DNA of 48,025 nt, from contig CAMWXD010000030.1 of the NCBI GenBank assembly GCA_947178105.1, positions 1 to 48,025 of the forward strand, read 5' to 3'. The DNA comes from an uncultured Eubacterium sp. (GTDB lineage Bacteria > Bacillota > Clostridia > Lachnospirales > Lachnospiraceae). The translations under genes were made by a program, and so were the position numbers. The notes beneath the pieces are model-generated. The model was not told the origin of the DNA. It ran no database searches and was given only the letters and a program-made list of their open reading frames with translations. Positions 1-8,631 of this stretch are shown one piece after another. Numbering within the stretch: the first letter of the stretch is position 1; every line of letters begins with the position of its first letter.

Positions 1-1332
1 ATCGTATGCCGTATACGGCGACTGTACATAGATCTGTACCGTCTCTTTGCCTGCATACGTATCCCCGGTATTAGTCACCGTTACCGAACACTCAAACTGG
101 TCGGTATCCTGATTGTAATTTACCTCCAGATCACTGTAAGCAAACTGTGTATAGCTCAGCCCGTAGCCAAACGGAAACGCCACGTCGCTGCTGTAATCAT
201 AATCCCCCGCATTTCCTTTTTCCATCACATAATCTTCGTAGCGTGTCTCATAATATTTGTAGCCTACGTAAATGCCTTCCTGGTATACCATATATGTGCT
301 TGCATTTTTCGGAATCACGCCTTCCTCATATCCTTCGTAAGCCACTGGTACAAAATTGACCATTGCCGGCGCGGAATAATTGTTGTAGCAGTACGTATCC
401 GCCAGGCTTCCGGAAGGATTGACTTTGCCTGCGAGTATTTCGCCGACCGCGTCAATTCCGGTAATCCCGACATCGCCGATCCAGAGACAGGCGTCCACAT
501 CATACGTATTTTCCTTTAAAAAATCTACCTGCAACGCATTTGCAGAGTTAATCAGCACGATAATCTTTTTTACCGACCCGCCTGCCTTCATAGAAGCGAC
601 ATTTTCCATCATGTCCCGTTCGTTGTCATCAAGCGCTAGGTAATTGACATCCCTGTGGTCTAAGTCCGCGCCTTCCCCGCCGACACGCGAAAGCACGATA
701 ATTGCCGCATCCCCATAAGAAATGACCGAATTCTTTACCTCGTCCGTATACAGCTCCCACGGGCATTCCGCAGAAGTCGCCGATTCTGTCGCGATCATGC
801 CGCCCGTCTTGCGCTTATACTGCTCGTCTAACCCCAAATAAAAATCCCAAAGCGTCTGGTTGACTCGCATCCCTGCGATTTCCAGCGAGCCCTTGAGCGT
901 ATTTGCCTTGGATGCGTCAATATTGCCCGATCCGGTGCCGCCGTATACAAGGTCTACGGAAGAGGTCGAAAAGCAGCTTACCTGCGCGCCTTCCGCCAAA
1001 GGCAGCGCATTGTTTTCATTCATCAGCAGCGCCGCGCCCTCCGCTTCCACCTGCTTGCACAGCTCTTCGCCGTACCGCACCATCTCCTCCTGAGAATCAA
1101 AATCCATCTTGTGATAGATCGCATTTTCATCCCTGTTTTTAATATTGTTAAACGTCCCGCCGACAAAAATCGACAGCGAATTGTCAAACGTCGTACAAAA
1201 TACTGCCAGCACAATCAGAATCAGCGTAATCGGCGCACTGATCCAGGTCAGGAGCTTCCACGGCCTTGTCGCTCTCCTGCGGGCACGTTTATATTCCTTT
1301 TTGCGGGTTTTCATATCATGATCTCTTCCCAT
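1..1332 (-). CDS. Membrane-anchored, domain-permuted GH3 beta-glycosidase (partial, C-terminus off the left edge)
   Basis: The frame is open for 444 codons from ATG 1332, preceded by AGGAGGAAGG, to the window edge. The N-terminus is a basic stretch (KTRKKEYKRARRR) followed by one hydrophobic segment (about residues 27-48), so the enzyme is probably anchored with its catalytic part outside the cell. The anchor is followed at once by the alpha/beta domain that is normally C-terminal in GH3 (EAEGAALLMNENNALPL, then GYGLSYTQF), and then by the start of an FnIII-like domain (ECSVTVTNTGDTYAGKE). The TIM-barrel domain with the nucleophile Asp should therefore come last, outside the window. This permuted order is known from ruminal clostridial beta-glucosidases such as that of Ruminococcus albus. 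The gene follows the GH2 gene by 21 bp and is probably co-transcribed. Substrate cannot be inferred. Confidence 0.85.
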   Translation of the reverse strand, partial: MGRDHDMKTRKKEYKRARRRATRPWKLLTWISAPITLILIVLAVFCTTFDNSLSIFVGGTFNNIKNRDENAIYHKMDFDSQEEMVRYGEELCKQVEAEGAALLMNENNALPLAEGAQVSCFSTSSVDLVYGGTGSGNIDASKANTLKGSLEIAGMRVNQTLWDFYLGLDEQYKRKTGGMIATESATSAECPWELYTDEVKNSVISYGDAAIIVLSRVGGEGADLDHRDVNYLALDDNERDMMENVASMKAGGSVKKIIVLINSANALQVDFLKENTYDVDACLWIGDVGITGIDAVGEILAGKVNPSGSLADTYCYNNYSAPAMVNFVPVAYEGYEEGVIPKNASTYMVYQEGIYVGYKYYETRYEDYVMEKGNAGDYDYSSDVAFPFGYGLSYTQFAYSDLEVNYNQDTDQFECSVTVTNTGDTYAGKETVQIYVQSPYTAYD

Positions 1333-1353
1333 AACCTTCCTCCTCTTGCTTGC

Positions 1354-3288
1354 TTATACCCAATTCTGGCTCTTCCCCTTTTTCACCTTATATTCCTGCC
1401 TTGGCTGTGCGCATTTATAGATTACCGCGCTGTCCGAAAGCGTGCCAGACTTTGCTTCCAGCCGGTTTTCCTTTTCCATATGCAGTTTAAAATGAAACGC
1501 GTGCCTTCCCCTTTTTGTCCCGACCAACTGCCCGTTGTTATACAAAGACACCTGCTCCTGGTTGGAAAATACAGTAATATCCGTGATCTGCTGGGCACGG
1601 TATTTATAACGCCTGCCGCAAAGATGCACAAACGGCTCGCTGCTCCACCATGCTTTATAAATGTAAAAACTATCCTTTTTTATTTTACGGTCAAACGTCA
1701 CCAGCCCCTTGTGGTTCATCCCAGGCTCCCCTCCCTGGTCTCTGGCGTCCGCGGCAAAATCAAACATATTCCATACATATGTCGACCATAAAAACGGATG
1801 GCGTTCAAAGCATTCCAGCATATACTCATGGTATTTTGCCTGATATTCTTCGGAATGGTCGCCTCTTTTGGGCCTGGCACTATGCAGGTTCGGCATTCCT
1901 TCCGCACCGTACTCAGAATAGCCAAGGCACCTCGTTGGATATTTCCAGTGGTAAAATTTCATAAACAGGTCGTTTAAGAAAAGCCCCGGCACATACCATC
2001 CAAGATACAGGTTCCAGGCGACAAGGTCTGTAATTTTAGACACCGGATGGAACGGATGGCACATCGCATAACATGCCAGCGTCGTCGGCCTGCCTGGGTC
2101 AAGCTTTTTTACTAATTTCTGCAAAGCGTGATGGTTGCTCAGCATATCGTCTCTGTGCTTTCCTGAAATCGTGATCTCATTAGAGATCCCCCAGGTCACA
2201 ATACACGGATGGTTATAATTTTGTATAATCAGCTCCTTCATCTGAAAAAAAGTATTCTCCCTGCCCTCAGGCATATGTGCGGAAATATATGGGATCTCCG
2301 CCCACACAACCATGCCGTACTGGTCGCAAAGGTCGTAAAAATACTGATTGTGCTGATAATGGGCGAGCCGGATCGTATTCGCGCCGACTTCCCGGATCAG
2401 CTCCATATCCTTTTCCATCTGCTTATAAGAGATCGCATTGCCGATTCCTTTCCAGTCCTGGTGCCTGGATACCCCGCGCAGCGGATAAGACGCCCCGTTT
2501 AAGAAAAACCCTTTATTCGGATCAAAGGAAAATGTCCGTATCCCGCAGGATACTTCGATCTCGTCCAGCACCTTCTGCCCCTGCTGGAGCCGGGCTGTCA
2601 GCTTGTACAAATACGGATCCCTGACTCCGTTCCAAAGATGTGCGTCCGCCACCTTGATCACCGTATCGGTGCCCTCGGCAGTACCTACAATCTCTCCACT
2701 GGCGTCCGCTAATGCCAGGCAGACCGCCAGCCCTTCTTTTTTCATCTCTTCCGGGCTTTTGTTCGTATAAGAGCGTACGCTTACCATGCCGGTTTTTCCT
2801 TTTACGTCCGTAGATACCTGTATCCCAGGTCCTCCGTAATAATCCAGATCAAAATGTGTGCTGTTTACGATCAAAAACTCGACATCCCGATAGATCCCGC
2901 CGTAAAACGTAAAATCCGCCACCTGCGGATAGACCCACTGGTTTTTGCTGTTGTCCGCTTCAACGCGCAGTTCGTTTTTATCACGCAGCAGCTCTGTCAC
3001 GTCTGTGCGAAAAGTAGAATACCCATTGTCATGCGTCAGCACTGTCACTCCGTTTAGCACTACTTTTGCACTGGCATTGACGCCATGGAACTGTAAATAT
3101 ACCCGTTCACTGTCCGTAAATTCCGGCTTTGGGACTGTTTTCTCATAAAAACAGGTTCCCCGGAAATAATCGTCATTGCCATCCTGGCCATCGACGGCGT
3201 TCCATGTATGCGGCAGGTCTACCATGCGCTTTTTCTGGTTTCGGTATGTAAACTGCCAGTCTTCCATCAGCTTTACGATTCTTCTCAT
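1354..3288 (-). CDS. GH2 family glycosidase (beta-galactosidase / beta-glucuronidase type)
   Basis: A 644-residue GH2 enzyme without a signal peptide, so probably cytoplasmic. It has an N-terminal sugar-binding jelly roll (about 1-145), an Ig-like domain (to about 255) and a TIM barrel. The likely acid/base is E371 in TWGISNEI and the likely nucleophile is E459 in GYSEYGAEG; the aromatic motif STYVWNMFDF follows. At 644 residues it is close to the short beta-glucuronidase/beta-galactosidase forms and far shorter than LacZ. The start is ATG 3288, with AAGGAGAGG 10 bp upstream. It precedes the GH3 gene by 21 bp, which suggests that the two process the same plant or host glycan. Which glycoside is cleaved cannot be read from the sequence. 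Confidence 0.9.
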   Translation of the reverse strand: MRRIVKLMEDWQFTYRNQKKRMVDLPHTWNAVDGQDGNDDYFRGTCFYEKTVPKPEFTDSERVYLQFHGVNASAKVVLNGVTVLTHDNGYSTFRTDVTELLRDKNELRVEADNSKNQWVYPQVADFTFYGGIYRDVEFLIVNSTHFDLDYYGGPGIQVSTDVKGKTGMVSVRSYTNKSPEEMKKEGLAVCLALADASGEIVGTAEGTDTVIKVADAHLWNGVRDPYLYKLTARLQQGQKVLDEIEVSCGIRTFSFDPNKGFFLNGASYPLRGVSRHQDWKGIGNAISYKQMEKDMELIREVGANTIRLAHYQHNQYFYDLCDQYGMVVWAEIPYISAHMPEGRENTFFQMKELIIQNYNHPCIVTWGISNEITISGKHRDDMLSNHHALQKLVKKLDPGRPTTLACYAMCHPFHPVSKITDLVAWNLYLGWYVPGLFLNDLFMKFYHWKYPTRCLGYSEYGAEGMPNLHSARPKRGDHSEEYQAKYHEYMLECFERHPFLWSTYVWNMFDFAADARDQGGEPGMNHKGLVTFDRKIKKDSFYIYKAWWSSEPFVHLCGRRYKYRAQQITDITVFSNQEQVSLYNNGQLVGTKRGRHAFHFKLHMEKENRLEAKSGTLSDSAVIYKCAQPRQEYKVKKGKSQNWV

Positions 3289-3361
3289 AGCTTTGTACCT
3301 CTCCTTTCTCTCATGATCTTCAGCATTTTTGCACTTTTTTATACATCACATTTAACAAAAC

Positions 3362-3411
3362 AAAAAAAGGACTTTGCTGATTATTTATACATAATCTACA
3401 AAATCCTTTTC
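3362..3411 (-). terminator. Rho-independent terminator after the histidine kinase gene
   Basis: On the minus strand an outer stem GGATTTTG/CAAAGTCC (one G-U pair) encloses an inner stem GATTAT/ATAATC, followed by TTTTTTTG. It lies 20 bp past the kinase stop and separates the two-component operon from the GH2-GH3 genes. Confidence 0.85.
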
Positions 3412-3431
3412 AAAATTGCAAGCCTTATTAC

Positions 3432-4763
3432 CTAAGTGGTCTTTGATCCGTCCGATGTGGTCGTTACTGCCTGCACCGGAACCGGTATCAGCATCAGCAG
3501 GGAAAAACAGCCGTCTTCTTCCCTGATCGTCAAAAATCCATCGTATTTTTTTAAGATGTGCCGGATACTGCGAAGCCCAAAGCCATGGACAAGCCGGTTT
3601 CCCTTCGTCGTGACCGGAAGCCCCTCTTCATATTCCAGCTTTCCATCCTTTTGCTCCATCGGGTTTGTAATATGGATCGCCAGAAACTGCTGTTTGCGGT
3701 AGATCAGCACATCGATCTGCCTTAGTTCTTTTTCCTGGAACTTCTCCACTTCCTCGATGGCATTGTCTAATGCATTCCCAAGTACTGCATACAGGTCTAC
3801 CGTATTCATAAAATCCATCTGGCTCCCGTCCGCCATACAAGAGATCGTAATGCCGTGATCTTTGCAGTACAGGCTCTTTTCTGTCAGTATCGTATCCAGG
3901 ACGCCGCTTCCCGTCTGAATAATCGATTCGTAGACCTTGACAGAGCCTTCCAGCTCGGCAAGATACCGCTCGATCTCCTCTCTGCTGGCATTGCGCATTG
4001 CCTGGATATGATGCTTCAAATCATGCACTTTCTGGCTGAGAAACGACATATTTTCCCTGGATAGCTGGTAATGCTCCTTTTCCTTTTGCCAGAGCAGCCC
4101 CATAATCTCCAGCTCCTTGCGCAGCTCGCTCTTTTTAAACAGCTCGTTCTGCAAGTATAGCACAATGCACAGCAAAAGCTGTACGATATAGACAACCATC
4201 CATCTTAAGTCCAAAAAGCTGTACTCCATATCTCCCGGCAAAAACGCGACAATCTGAAAATTGAAAAACGTAGCCAGTGCAAGCAGCAACTGCCTTGGCC
4301 CGATACTTTTCTTTCCCTTATCGGGAATGATCCTGCCGATCGTAATGGCAACGATCAGATAGCCCAGCCCAAAGATCATCGTTTCTGTAAACAAAAGCTG
4401 CAGCGGCCTGCCCGGCCAGTAATCGGCTCCCATATGCAGGCAGACCAAAAACCATTCATACATAAGCTGCCAGGAGCAAAATGCCCAGATCGTATAATAA
4501 TACGCGGCAAACAAAGACAGCTTTCTCCCTGTATAGACGATAGATCCGAGCAGTAAAAACCCCGCCGTTCTTGCCGCCATTTCCGTCCAGAAATTGTCAT
4601 ACCTGTAAAAATAGTTCATAACAGCAAAAAACAAGATGAATACACCGACTAAAAAACAAGTCTTTTTACGCTGTTCCGGCTTTCGCTCTATCGTATGTAC
4701 ATAAAGAAACCCGCTTACCAGAAAAGCACCCTGCATAATCCATCTGCTTGCCCGTTCCACCAT
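3432..4763 (-). CDS. GHKL-family sensor histidine kinase (AgrC/VirS-like)
   Basis: About 443 residues: an N-terminal membrane domain with roughly six hydrophobic segments (to about residue 205), then a coiled region and a cytoplasmic kinase domain. The H-box is VHDLKHHIQAM, the N-box is LGNALDNAIEEV and the glycine box is GFGLRSIRHIL. This is the layout of AgrC-type kinases, which sense extracellular ligands and phosphorylate a LytTR regulator. The open frame reaches TTG 4769, but ATG 4763 is nine bases from AAGGGGG and is the better start. The partner regulator ends 88 bp upstream on the same strand. No AgrB protease or AgrD-like peptide gene was found nearby, so the signal is unknown. Confidence 0.88.
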   Translation of the reverse strand: MVERASRWIMQGAFLVSGFLYVHTIERKPEQRKKTCFLVGVFILFFAVMNYFYRYDNFWTEMAARTAGFLLLGSIVYTGRKLSLFAAYYYTIWAFCSWQLMYEWFLVCLHMGADYWPGRPLQLLFTETMIFGLGYLIVAITIGRIIPDKGKKSIGPRQLLLALATFFNFQIVAFLPGDMEYSFLDLRWMVVYIVQLLLCIVLYLQNELFKKSELRKELEIMGLLWQKEKEHYQLSRENMSFLSQKVHDLKHHIQAMRNASREEIERYLAELEGSVKVYESIIQTGSGVLDTILTEKSLYCKDHGITISCMADGSQMDFMNTVDLYAVLGNALDNAIEEVEKFQEKELRQIDVLIYRKQQFLAIHITNPMEQKDGKLEYEEGLPVTTKGNRLVHGFGLRSIRHILKKYDGFLTIREEDGCFSLLMLIPVPVQAVTTTSDGSKTT

Positions 4764-4851
4764 CTGCAAAGACCCCCTTCACATGCCGTATGTACCTTTC
4801 TCCCATTTCTGTCCGTCCTGTGCGCCTTGGCATATTTTCCGCGCCTGCCGT

Positions 4852-5559
4852 TCAGCGGTATCCGCCTACGTACTCTGTAAGCGCCTTTAAAAACGGCGTC
4901 CGGTTCCGCCTGCTGATCTCCAGTTCGTATTTGCCGACAACGACCGTATTCTTTTTTACTTCTGAGACATGCCGCAGATTGACGATATACCAGTGGTTGC
5001 ACTTGGCAAACGAATATGCCTCAAGCATCTGCTGTGCGCTCTGCATCGTCCCGCGCACTGCAAAAGTCCCTTCTTCTGTATAATAATACAGCATCCGGTT
5101 TTGCACTTCTGCATAATAGATCTGCCCGACCTCCAGCTTTTTCACCCCGTCCGGCAGCGTCAGGATAATCTGGCGCGGTTCCCTCGCCCTGCTGCGCTTT
5201 AACGCCCGCGTCAGCCGCATCGAAAAGCTGTAATAGGCAAGCGGCTTTACGACATAATCCAGCGCTCCTACTTCATATCCCCGGATGGCATAGCTGGCAA
5301 TATTGGTAATAAACACGATCACAACATCCTGGTCAGTCTGGCGGATCCTTTCTGATGCATCCATGCCATTGATCCCCGGCATGTCAATATCCATCAGGAT
5401 CATATCATACACAGGCTCATACCCATCCAAAATCTGCGTGCCATCCTCAAAAGCAGTCACCTTGAACCGGACACTGTGTTCCTCCTGATACTGTTTTAAA
5501 AAAGACTGTATCTGTTCGGAACATTCCTTTTCATCTTCTACAACAGCGATATGGTACAT
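4852..5559 (-). CDS. LytTR-family response regulator
   Basis: A 235-residue regulator. The receiver domain (about 1-120) has acidic residues VVEDEKE, the phosphoacceptor Asp in MILMDIDMPG, and the conserved Lys in VVKPL. The LytTR DNA-binding domain (about 133-235) has the typical KCNHWYIVNLRHV segment, in which the second half of the domain contacts DNA. It is preceded by GGGGGAGGGAG and overlaps the 3' end of the upstream dehydrogenase gene by 22 bp, so translation is probably coupled. The GHKL kinase follows. LytTR regulators usually control surface, bacteriocin or quorum genes; the target here is unknown and no LytTR direct repeats were recognised. Confidence 0.92.
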   Translation of the reverse strand: MYHIAVVEDEKECSEQIQSFLKQYQEEHSVRFKVTAFEDGTQILDGYEPVYDMILMDIDMPGINGMDASERIRQTDQDVVIVFITNIASYAIRGYEVGALDYVVKPLAYYSFSMRLTRALKRSRAREPRQIILTLPDGVKKLEVGQIYYAEVQNRMLYYYTEEGTFAVRGTMQSAQQMLEAYSFAKCNHWYIVNLRHVSEVKKNTVVVGKYELEISRRNRTPFLKALTEYVGGYR

Positions 5560-6296
5560 GCCGCTCCCTCCCCCTGTTTTTTCACCTTTTTAATCCGATG
5601 CCGCTGCGGCTTTAACGTTATGTCTGTAATTGCCATGCCTTCTCTCTGGCTTAATACATACGCAACTGCATCCGCGACCTCCTCCGGCAGCAGGTAACAG
5701 TCCTCCTCATCGCTTTCGCAAAAATCTGCATGGCGGTACAGGCTGGTCTTTGTCATATCTGGCGAAACCGTCACTACCTTCACTCCATATTTGCGCGCCT
5801 CCTCAAACAGGCTTGCCGAAAAGCTTGCAAGCCCTGCCTTTGTCGCGCCATAAGCACATCCATGCGGATTTGTCTTGCTGGCTGTGACAGATGACAGATT
5901 AACCATATAGCCGGCATGTTTTTTTAATTCGCGTAAAAGCTGCTGTGCCAGGATCATAGGCACCTCCAGGTTGGTACGCACCAGCTCCTGGATCTTTTTG
6001 GGATTCAGCTCTTCATGCAGCCCATAATAACCGACCCCGGCATTATTTACAAGTACATGCACCGGATGCTGCGCTTTGATCTGGCGGATGCAGGCGCACA
6101 TTTTTTCTGTATCCAGCAAATCGCAGGCAATCGGATGCAGCCCGTCCATCCCCCATAGCGGCTCCTCCCCAAACTCCCGCCCGATGCCGAATACCTCATA
6201 TCCAAGCCCAGCCAGCCTTTGACTGACCGCAAGCCCAATGCCGGATGACGCTCCCGTAACGACAGCCGCATATTGTAACCCACTGTGTTTATCCAT
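5538..6296 (-). CDS. Short-chain dehydrogenase/reductase
   Basis: A 252-residue classical SDR. The Rossmann nucleotide-binding motif is TGASSGIG near the N-terminus, NNAGVGYYG follows, and the catalytic residues are Ser in VNLSSVTASK and Tyr/Lys in YGATKAG. It is an NAD(P)-dependent oxidoreductase of unknown substrate, without a signal peptide. The basic C-terminal tail (QRHRIKKVKK) is not part of the core fold. It starts 57 bp after the SplB-like gene and its end overlaps the response-regulator gene, placing it in the middle of a five-gene minus-strand row. Confidence 0.85.
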   Translation of the reverse strand: MDKHSGLQYAAVVTGASSGIGLAVSQRLAGLGYEVFGIGREFGEEPLWGMDGLHPIACDLLDTEKMCACIRQIKAQHPVHVLVNNAGVGYYGLHEELNPKKIQELVRTNLEVPMILAQQLLRELKKHAGYMVNLSSVTASKTNPHGCAYGATKAGLASFSASLFEEARKYGVKVVTVSPDMTKTSLYRHADFCESDEEDCYLLPEEVADAVAYVLSQREGMAITDITLKPQRHRIKKVKKQGEGAACTISLL

Positions 6297-6353
6297 TTTC
6301 TACCTGCTTTCTTCCTGTTGTAAGCGGTACAGAAACAACCTGCGCAAGCTTCT

Positions 6354-7382
6354 TTAACATGTCCATAAAAAGATGTCCTGCTTTGGCATATGCGCCTGTA
6401 GCCCGCGTACTAAAAACTGCTCCATCTCTTCCATCAACGCTTTCGGATAGTGGTAATATCCATGTTCCATTTCATACGGAAACCACGCGGCTGCTGAATC
6501 CGGCTGCTGCCTGCGCATTTTTTTCAGATAATCCCTGGAAATACGGAAAGAGCCGACACTGACATCCACCAGCCTTTCAGGCGTAACAGCGCAAAATACC
6601 TGATCCAGCATATCCTGATAATGCTGCTGCCATGCAGGGACATAGATCATCGGGTCAAAACAAAGCCGCACAGAAAACCCGGCGCTTACGGCATATGCAG
6701 CACAGGCAATCCGTTCTGTTAGGGATGGTGTATGATGCTCGAAACAGTCCACAACTGCCTGCGGCGACAGCGTGAATGCATAGATGACATTTGACAATGG
6801 CTCCTGACTTTCAAAAAAATGCCTGTTCGCACACTTTGTGCGTATTTCTATTTTTAAACGCGATGCATGGCGTGCCGCAAACCGGTTCCAGGCATCCGCA
6901 TATCCCACAGCCTGCTCCAGCGCAAGCAAATCCGTATCATAGGAAACACACAGGTAAAGCGTACCGGACACCTGCCGCATCTTCTGTTCCGCCTGCGCAA
7001 ACATATCCTCCAGATTTACAAACACCACCAGATTTGCCGACGGATACATTCCCTTCAAATAACAATACTCACAGTCATAAATACAGTTCATGATACAGGA
7101 AGTATAATAAAAATTCTCATTTCCAAAGCTCTGGCATACCGCAGCCCCTTCATACAGCAGCCTTCCGTCCTTCGCCGCCAAAATCAGCTTCTGCGCACGG
7201 TGCTGGAGCACACAGTTTTGCCTGCTCCTGCAAAAAACATCTTTATAATGATTGATTTCAATGACTTTTGCTTCCCGATATTTTTCCAGGAGCATTCTCG
7301 TCCGCGGATGATTCCGCACCTGCTTCTCCACATAAATATGTGAAAGAAACGGCTGAAAGCAATCGCTGCTTAAGCTCTTCAA
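6354..7382 (-). CDS. splB: Spore photoproduct lyase family radical SAM protein
   Basis: The cluster-binding motif CIYDCEYC (CxxxCxxC) followed by YLKGMYPSANLVVFVN is the signature of spore photoproduct lyase, which uses a 4Fe-4S cluster and S-adenosylmethionine to reverse the UV-induced spore thymine dimer during germination. The frame is open back to ATG 7433. The TTG at 7382 is preceded by AAGGGAAGGG at suitable spacing and gives 342 residues, about the length I recall for Bacillus SplB, with FQPFLSHIYVE near the N-terminus where homologues begin. With either start the gene overlaps the upstream nucleosidase-like gene (125 or 176 bp). Its presence implies a spore-forming lineage, although such genes can persist after loss of sporulation. 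Confidence 0.85.
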   Translation of the reverse strand: MKSLSSDCFQPFLSHIYVEKQVRNHPRTRMLLEKYREAKVIEINHYKDVFCRSRQNCVLQHRAQKLILAAKDGRLLYEGAAVCQSFGNENFYYTSCIMNCIYDCEYCYLKGMYPSANLVVFVNLEDMFAQAEQKMRQVSGTLYLCVSYDTDLLALEQAVGYADAWNRFAARHASRLKIEIRTKCANRHFFESQEPLSNVIYAFTLSPQAVVDCFEHHTPSLTERIACAAYAVSAGFSVRLCFDPMIYVPAWQQHYQDMLDQVFCAVTPERLVDVSVGSFRISRDYLKKMRRQQPDSAAAWFPYEMEHGYYHYPKALMEEMEQFLVRGLQAHMPKQDIFLWTC

Positions 7383-8268
7383 AACACGCTTTCCCTTCCC
7401 TTTTATTCCTGCACGGGAGTCTTTGCTCGCCATACAGCCCGTTTACTGCCGCCCGCCAGTCTATCCCCGCAAGTTCCGCATAGCGGACATACTGCCTTAC
7501 GCCATCCCCCATCGCCTTGGAAGCGTGCAGATCCATGCAGATTTGCCGCACCCATTGTTCTGGATTGCGGTTCTGGCTGTCCTGTGAAATTGCCTGCATA
7601 GGTTTTTTCGGCGCGCACACCTTTTGCGCAATCTGCAAAAGCTGTTCCACATAGATACAAATATCCTCTCTGTACGCTTCCATCAACTGCTGGACAGCTT
7701 TGCCTGACAGCCTGTCCTCTTCTCCATGGTCTGAGACTACCTTTAAAAACTGCATTTGGTGCGGGCTGAAAAAATAAGCCCCAGCCTGATACACCCCGGC
7801 AGCTTCCATATCATACACACACCGCCTGGAAACCTCTTCTGGCTCTGTCAGGATCGGCACGCCTTTTCCGCTGCTCCCTCTGCAATCCGCCCGCTGCTTC
7901 CACGGAAGCATTCCTGTCACCAGCTCCGCTTCCTGAAATCCGTGGCGATACAGCAGATCCGGATAAAAAGTCTTCCCCGTCGCCTGCTCCGTCAGCTTAT
8001 GGATCAAAAACACACCCTCCTGCCCCACTGGCGCGGCACAGGCTCCAATATTGATCAATACATCCTCCCGTCCCGGCAAAGCTTTGGTACATATGCTGCT
8101 GACCGCGGATGCAGCCGCAATCTCACCGGCACCGCTGACTATAAGCAGGATACGTCCGTCTTCACTTGCAAATTGCTGGAAACGGGTGTTTTCCACCACT
8201 TTTTTTAAACTAAAATATTCTATCAGAATATGCGCTTCACAATATAAAGCAGTCACAATGTAAATCAT
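7258..8268 (-). CDS. Nucleoside phosphorylase-like protein (MTA/SAH nucleosidase fold)
   Basis: The N-terminal part has the purine-nucleoside phosphorylase/MTAN fold: MIYIVTALYCEA at the start, LLIVSGAGEIAAASAVS, INIGACAAP, and VYDMEAAGVYQAG with the purine-site Glu of DMEAAG. KVVSDHGEE follows. About 100 residues of C-terminal helical extension carry no motif I recognise. An earlier ATG at 8307 lacks a ribosome site; ATG 8268 follows GTAGGAG and fits the family N-terminus (336 residues). It overlaps the SplB-like gene. Such a protein could remove 5'-deoxyadenosine or methylthioadenosine left by radical SAM chemistry; that link is inference from adjacency. True specificity is unknown. Confidence 0.75.
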   Translation of the reverse strand: MIYIVTALYCEAHILIEYFSLKKVVENTRFQQFASEDGRILLIVSGAGEIAAASAVSSICTKALPGREDVLINIGACAAPVGQEGVFLIHKLTEQATGKTFYPDLLYRHGFQEAELVTGMLPWKQRADCRGSSGKGVPILTEPEEVSRRCVYDMEAAGVYQAGAYFFSPHQMQFLKVVSDHGEEDRLSGKAVQQLMEAYREDICIYVEQLLQIAQKVCAPKKPMQAISQDSQNRNPEQWVRQICMDLHASKAMGDGVRQYVRYAELAGIDWRAAVNGLYGEQRLPCRNKREGKACFEELKQRLLSAVSFTYLCGEAGAESSADENAPGKISGSKSH

Positions 8269-8324
8269 AGCAAACGGTACGGCTCCTACTTTGAAATGGC
8301 ATGGCAAATCAACTCTTAAGAATC

Positions 8325-8352
8325 ATTATATCAAAATAAGATTGAAATACAA
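8325..8352 (-). promoter_or_regulatory. Candidate sigma-A promoter for the nucleosidase-splB operon
   Basis: TTGTAT (8352-8347), a 16-bp spacer and a consensus TATAAT (8330-8325) lie about 57 bp upstream of the chosen start. Confidence 0.5.
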
Positions 8353-8353
8353 T

Positions 8354-8464
8354 ATGGCAATCAAAGATTTAAAACAAAAAAGTCTGAGCGAAGAATCTGG
8401 CATTCCGTACCAAACACTCATCAATTTGTATTTGTCAGATTGTGCAAAACAAAAAAACAGTTAA
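8354..8464 (+). pseudogene. Remnant of a BrnA/ribbon-helix-helix-type antitoxin
   Basis: A 36-codon frame from ATG 8354 to TAA encodes IKDLKQKSLSEESGIPYQTL and then INLYLSDCAKQK. The GIPYQTLIN-YL-DC segment matches the C-terminal half of CopG/BrnA-like antitoxins. There is no ribosome binding site, no N-terminal half and no adjacent toxin gene. I read it as the tail of a decayed toxin-antitoxin operon. It sits beside the divergent nucleosidase promoter. Confidence 0.5.
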
Positions 8465-8502
8465 ATATGACTTGGAAATAATTTGACAAGCAAAATCAAA
8501 AG

Positions 8503-8541
8503 AAAAGCAGGAAGAGCCCAAAATGAACTCTTCCTGCTTTT
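8503..8541 (-). terminator. Terminator of the flagellin gene
   Basis: A perfect 14-bp inverted repeat (AAAAGCAGGAAGAG / CTCTTCCTGCTTTT) with an 11-nt loop, about 90 bp past the flagellin stop. On the minus strand it ends in CTTTTCTTTTG. Confidence 0.85.
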
Positions 8542-8631
8542 CCAAAACCTGCAAATTTACATCTTTGATCCATATTTGCAGCATCCGTCGTTTTGCCGCT
8601 TTGTACAACGCCAAAGCAATTCCTGTGTCTA

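Noticed and set aside
1111..1791. A 226-codon plus-strand frame across the GH2/GH3 junction
   Set aside because: It lies antisense to two well-supported glycosidase genes and has no domain or start signal.
4764..4851. Gene for an AgrD-like signal peptide between the response regulator and the kinase
   Set aside because: The gap has no frame with a suitable start, amphipathic leader and Cys-containing core.
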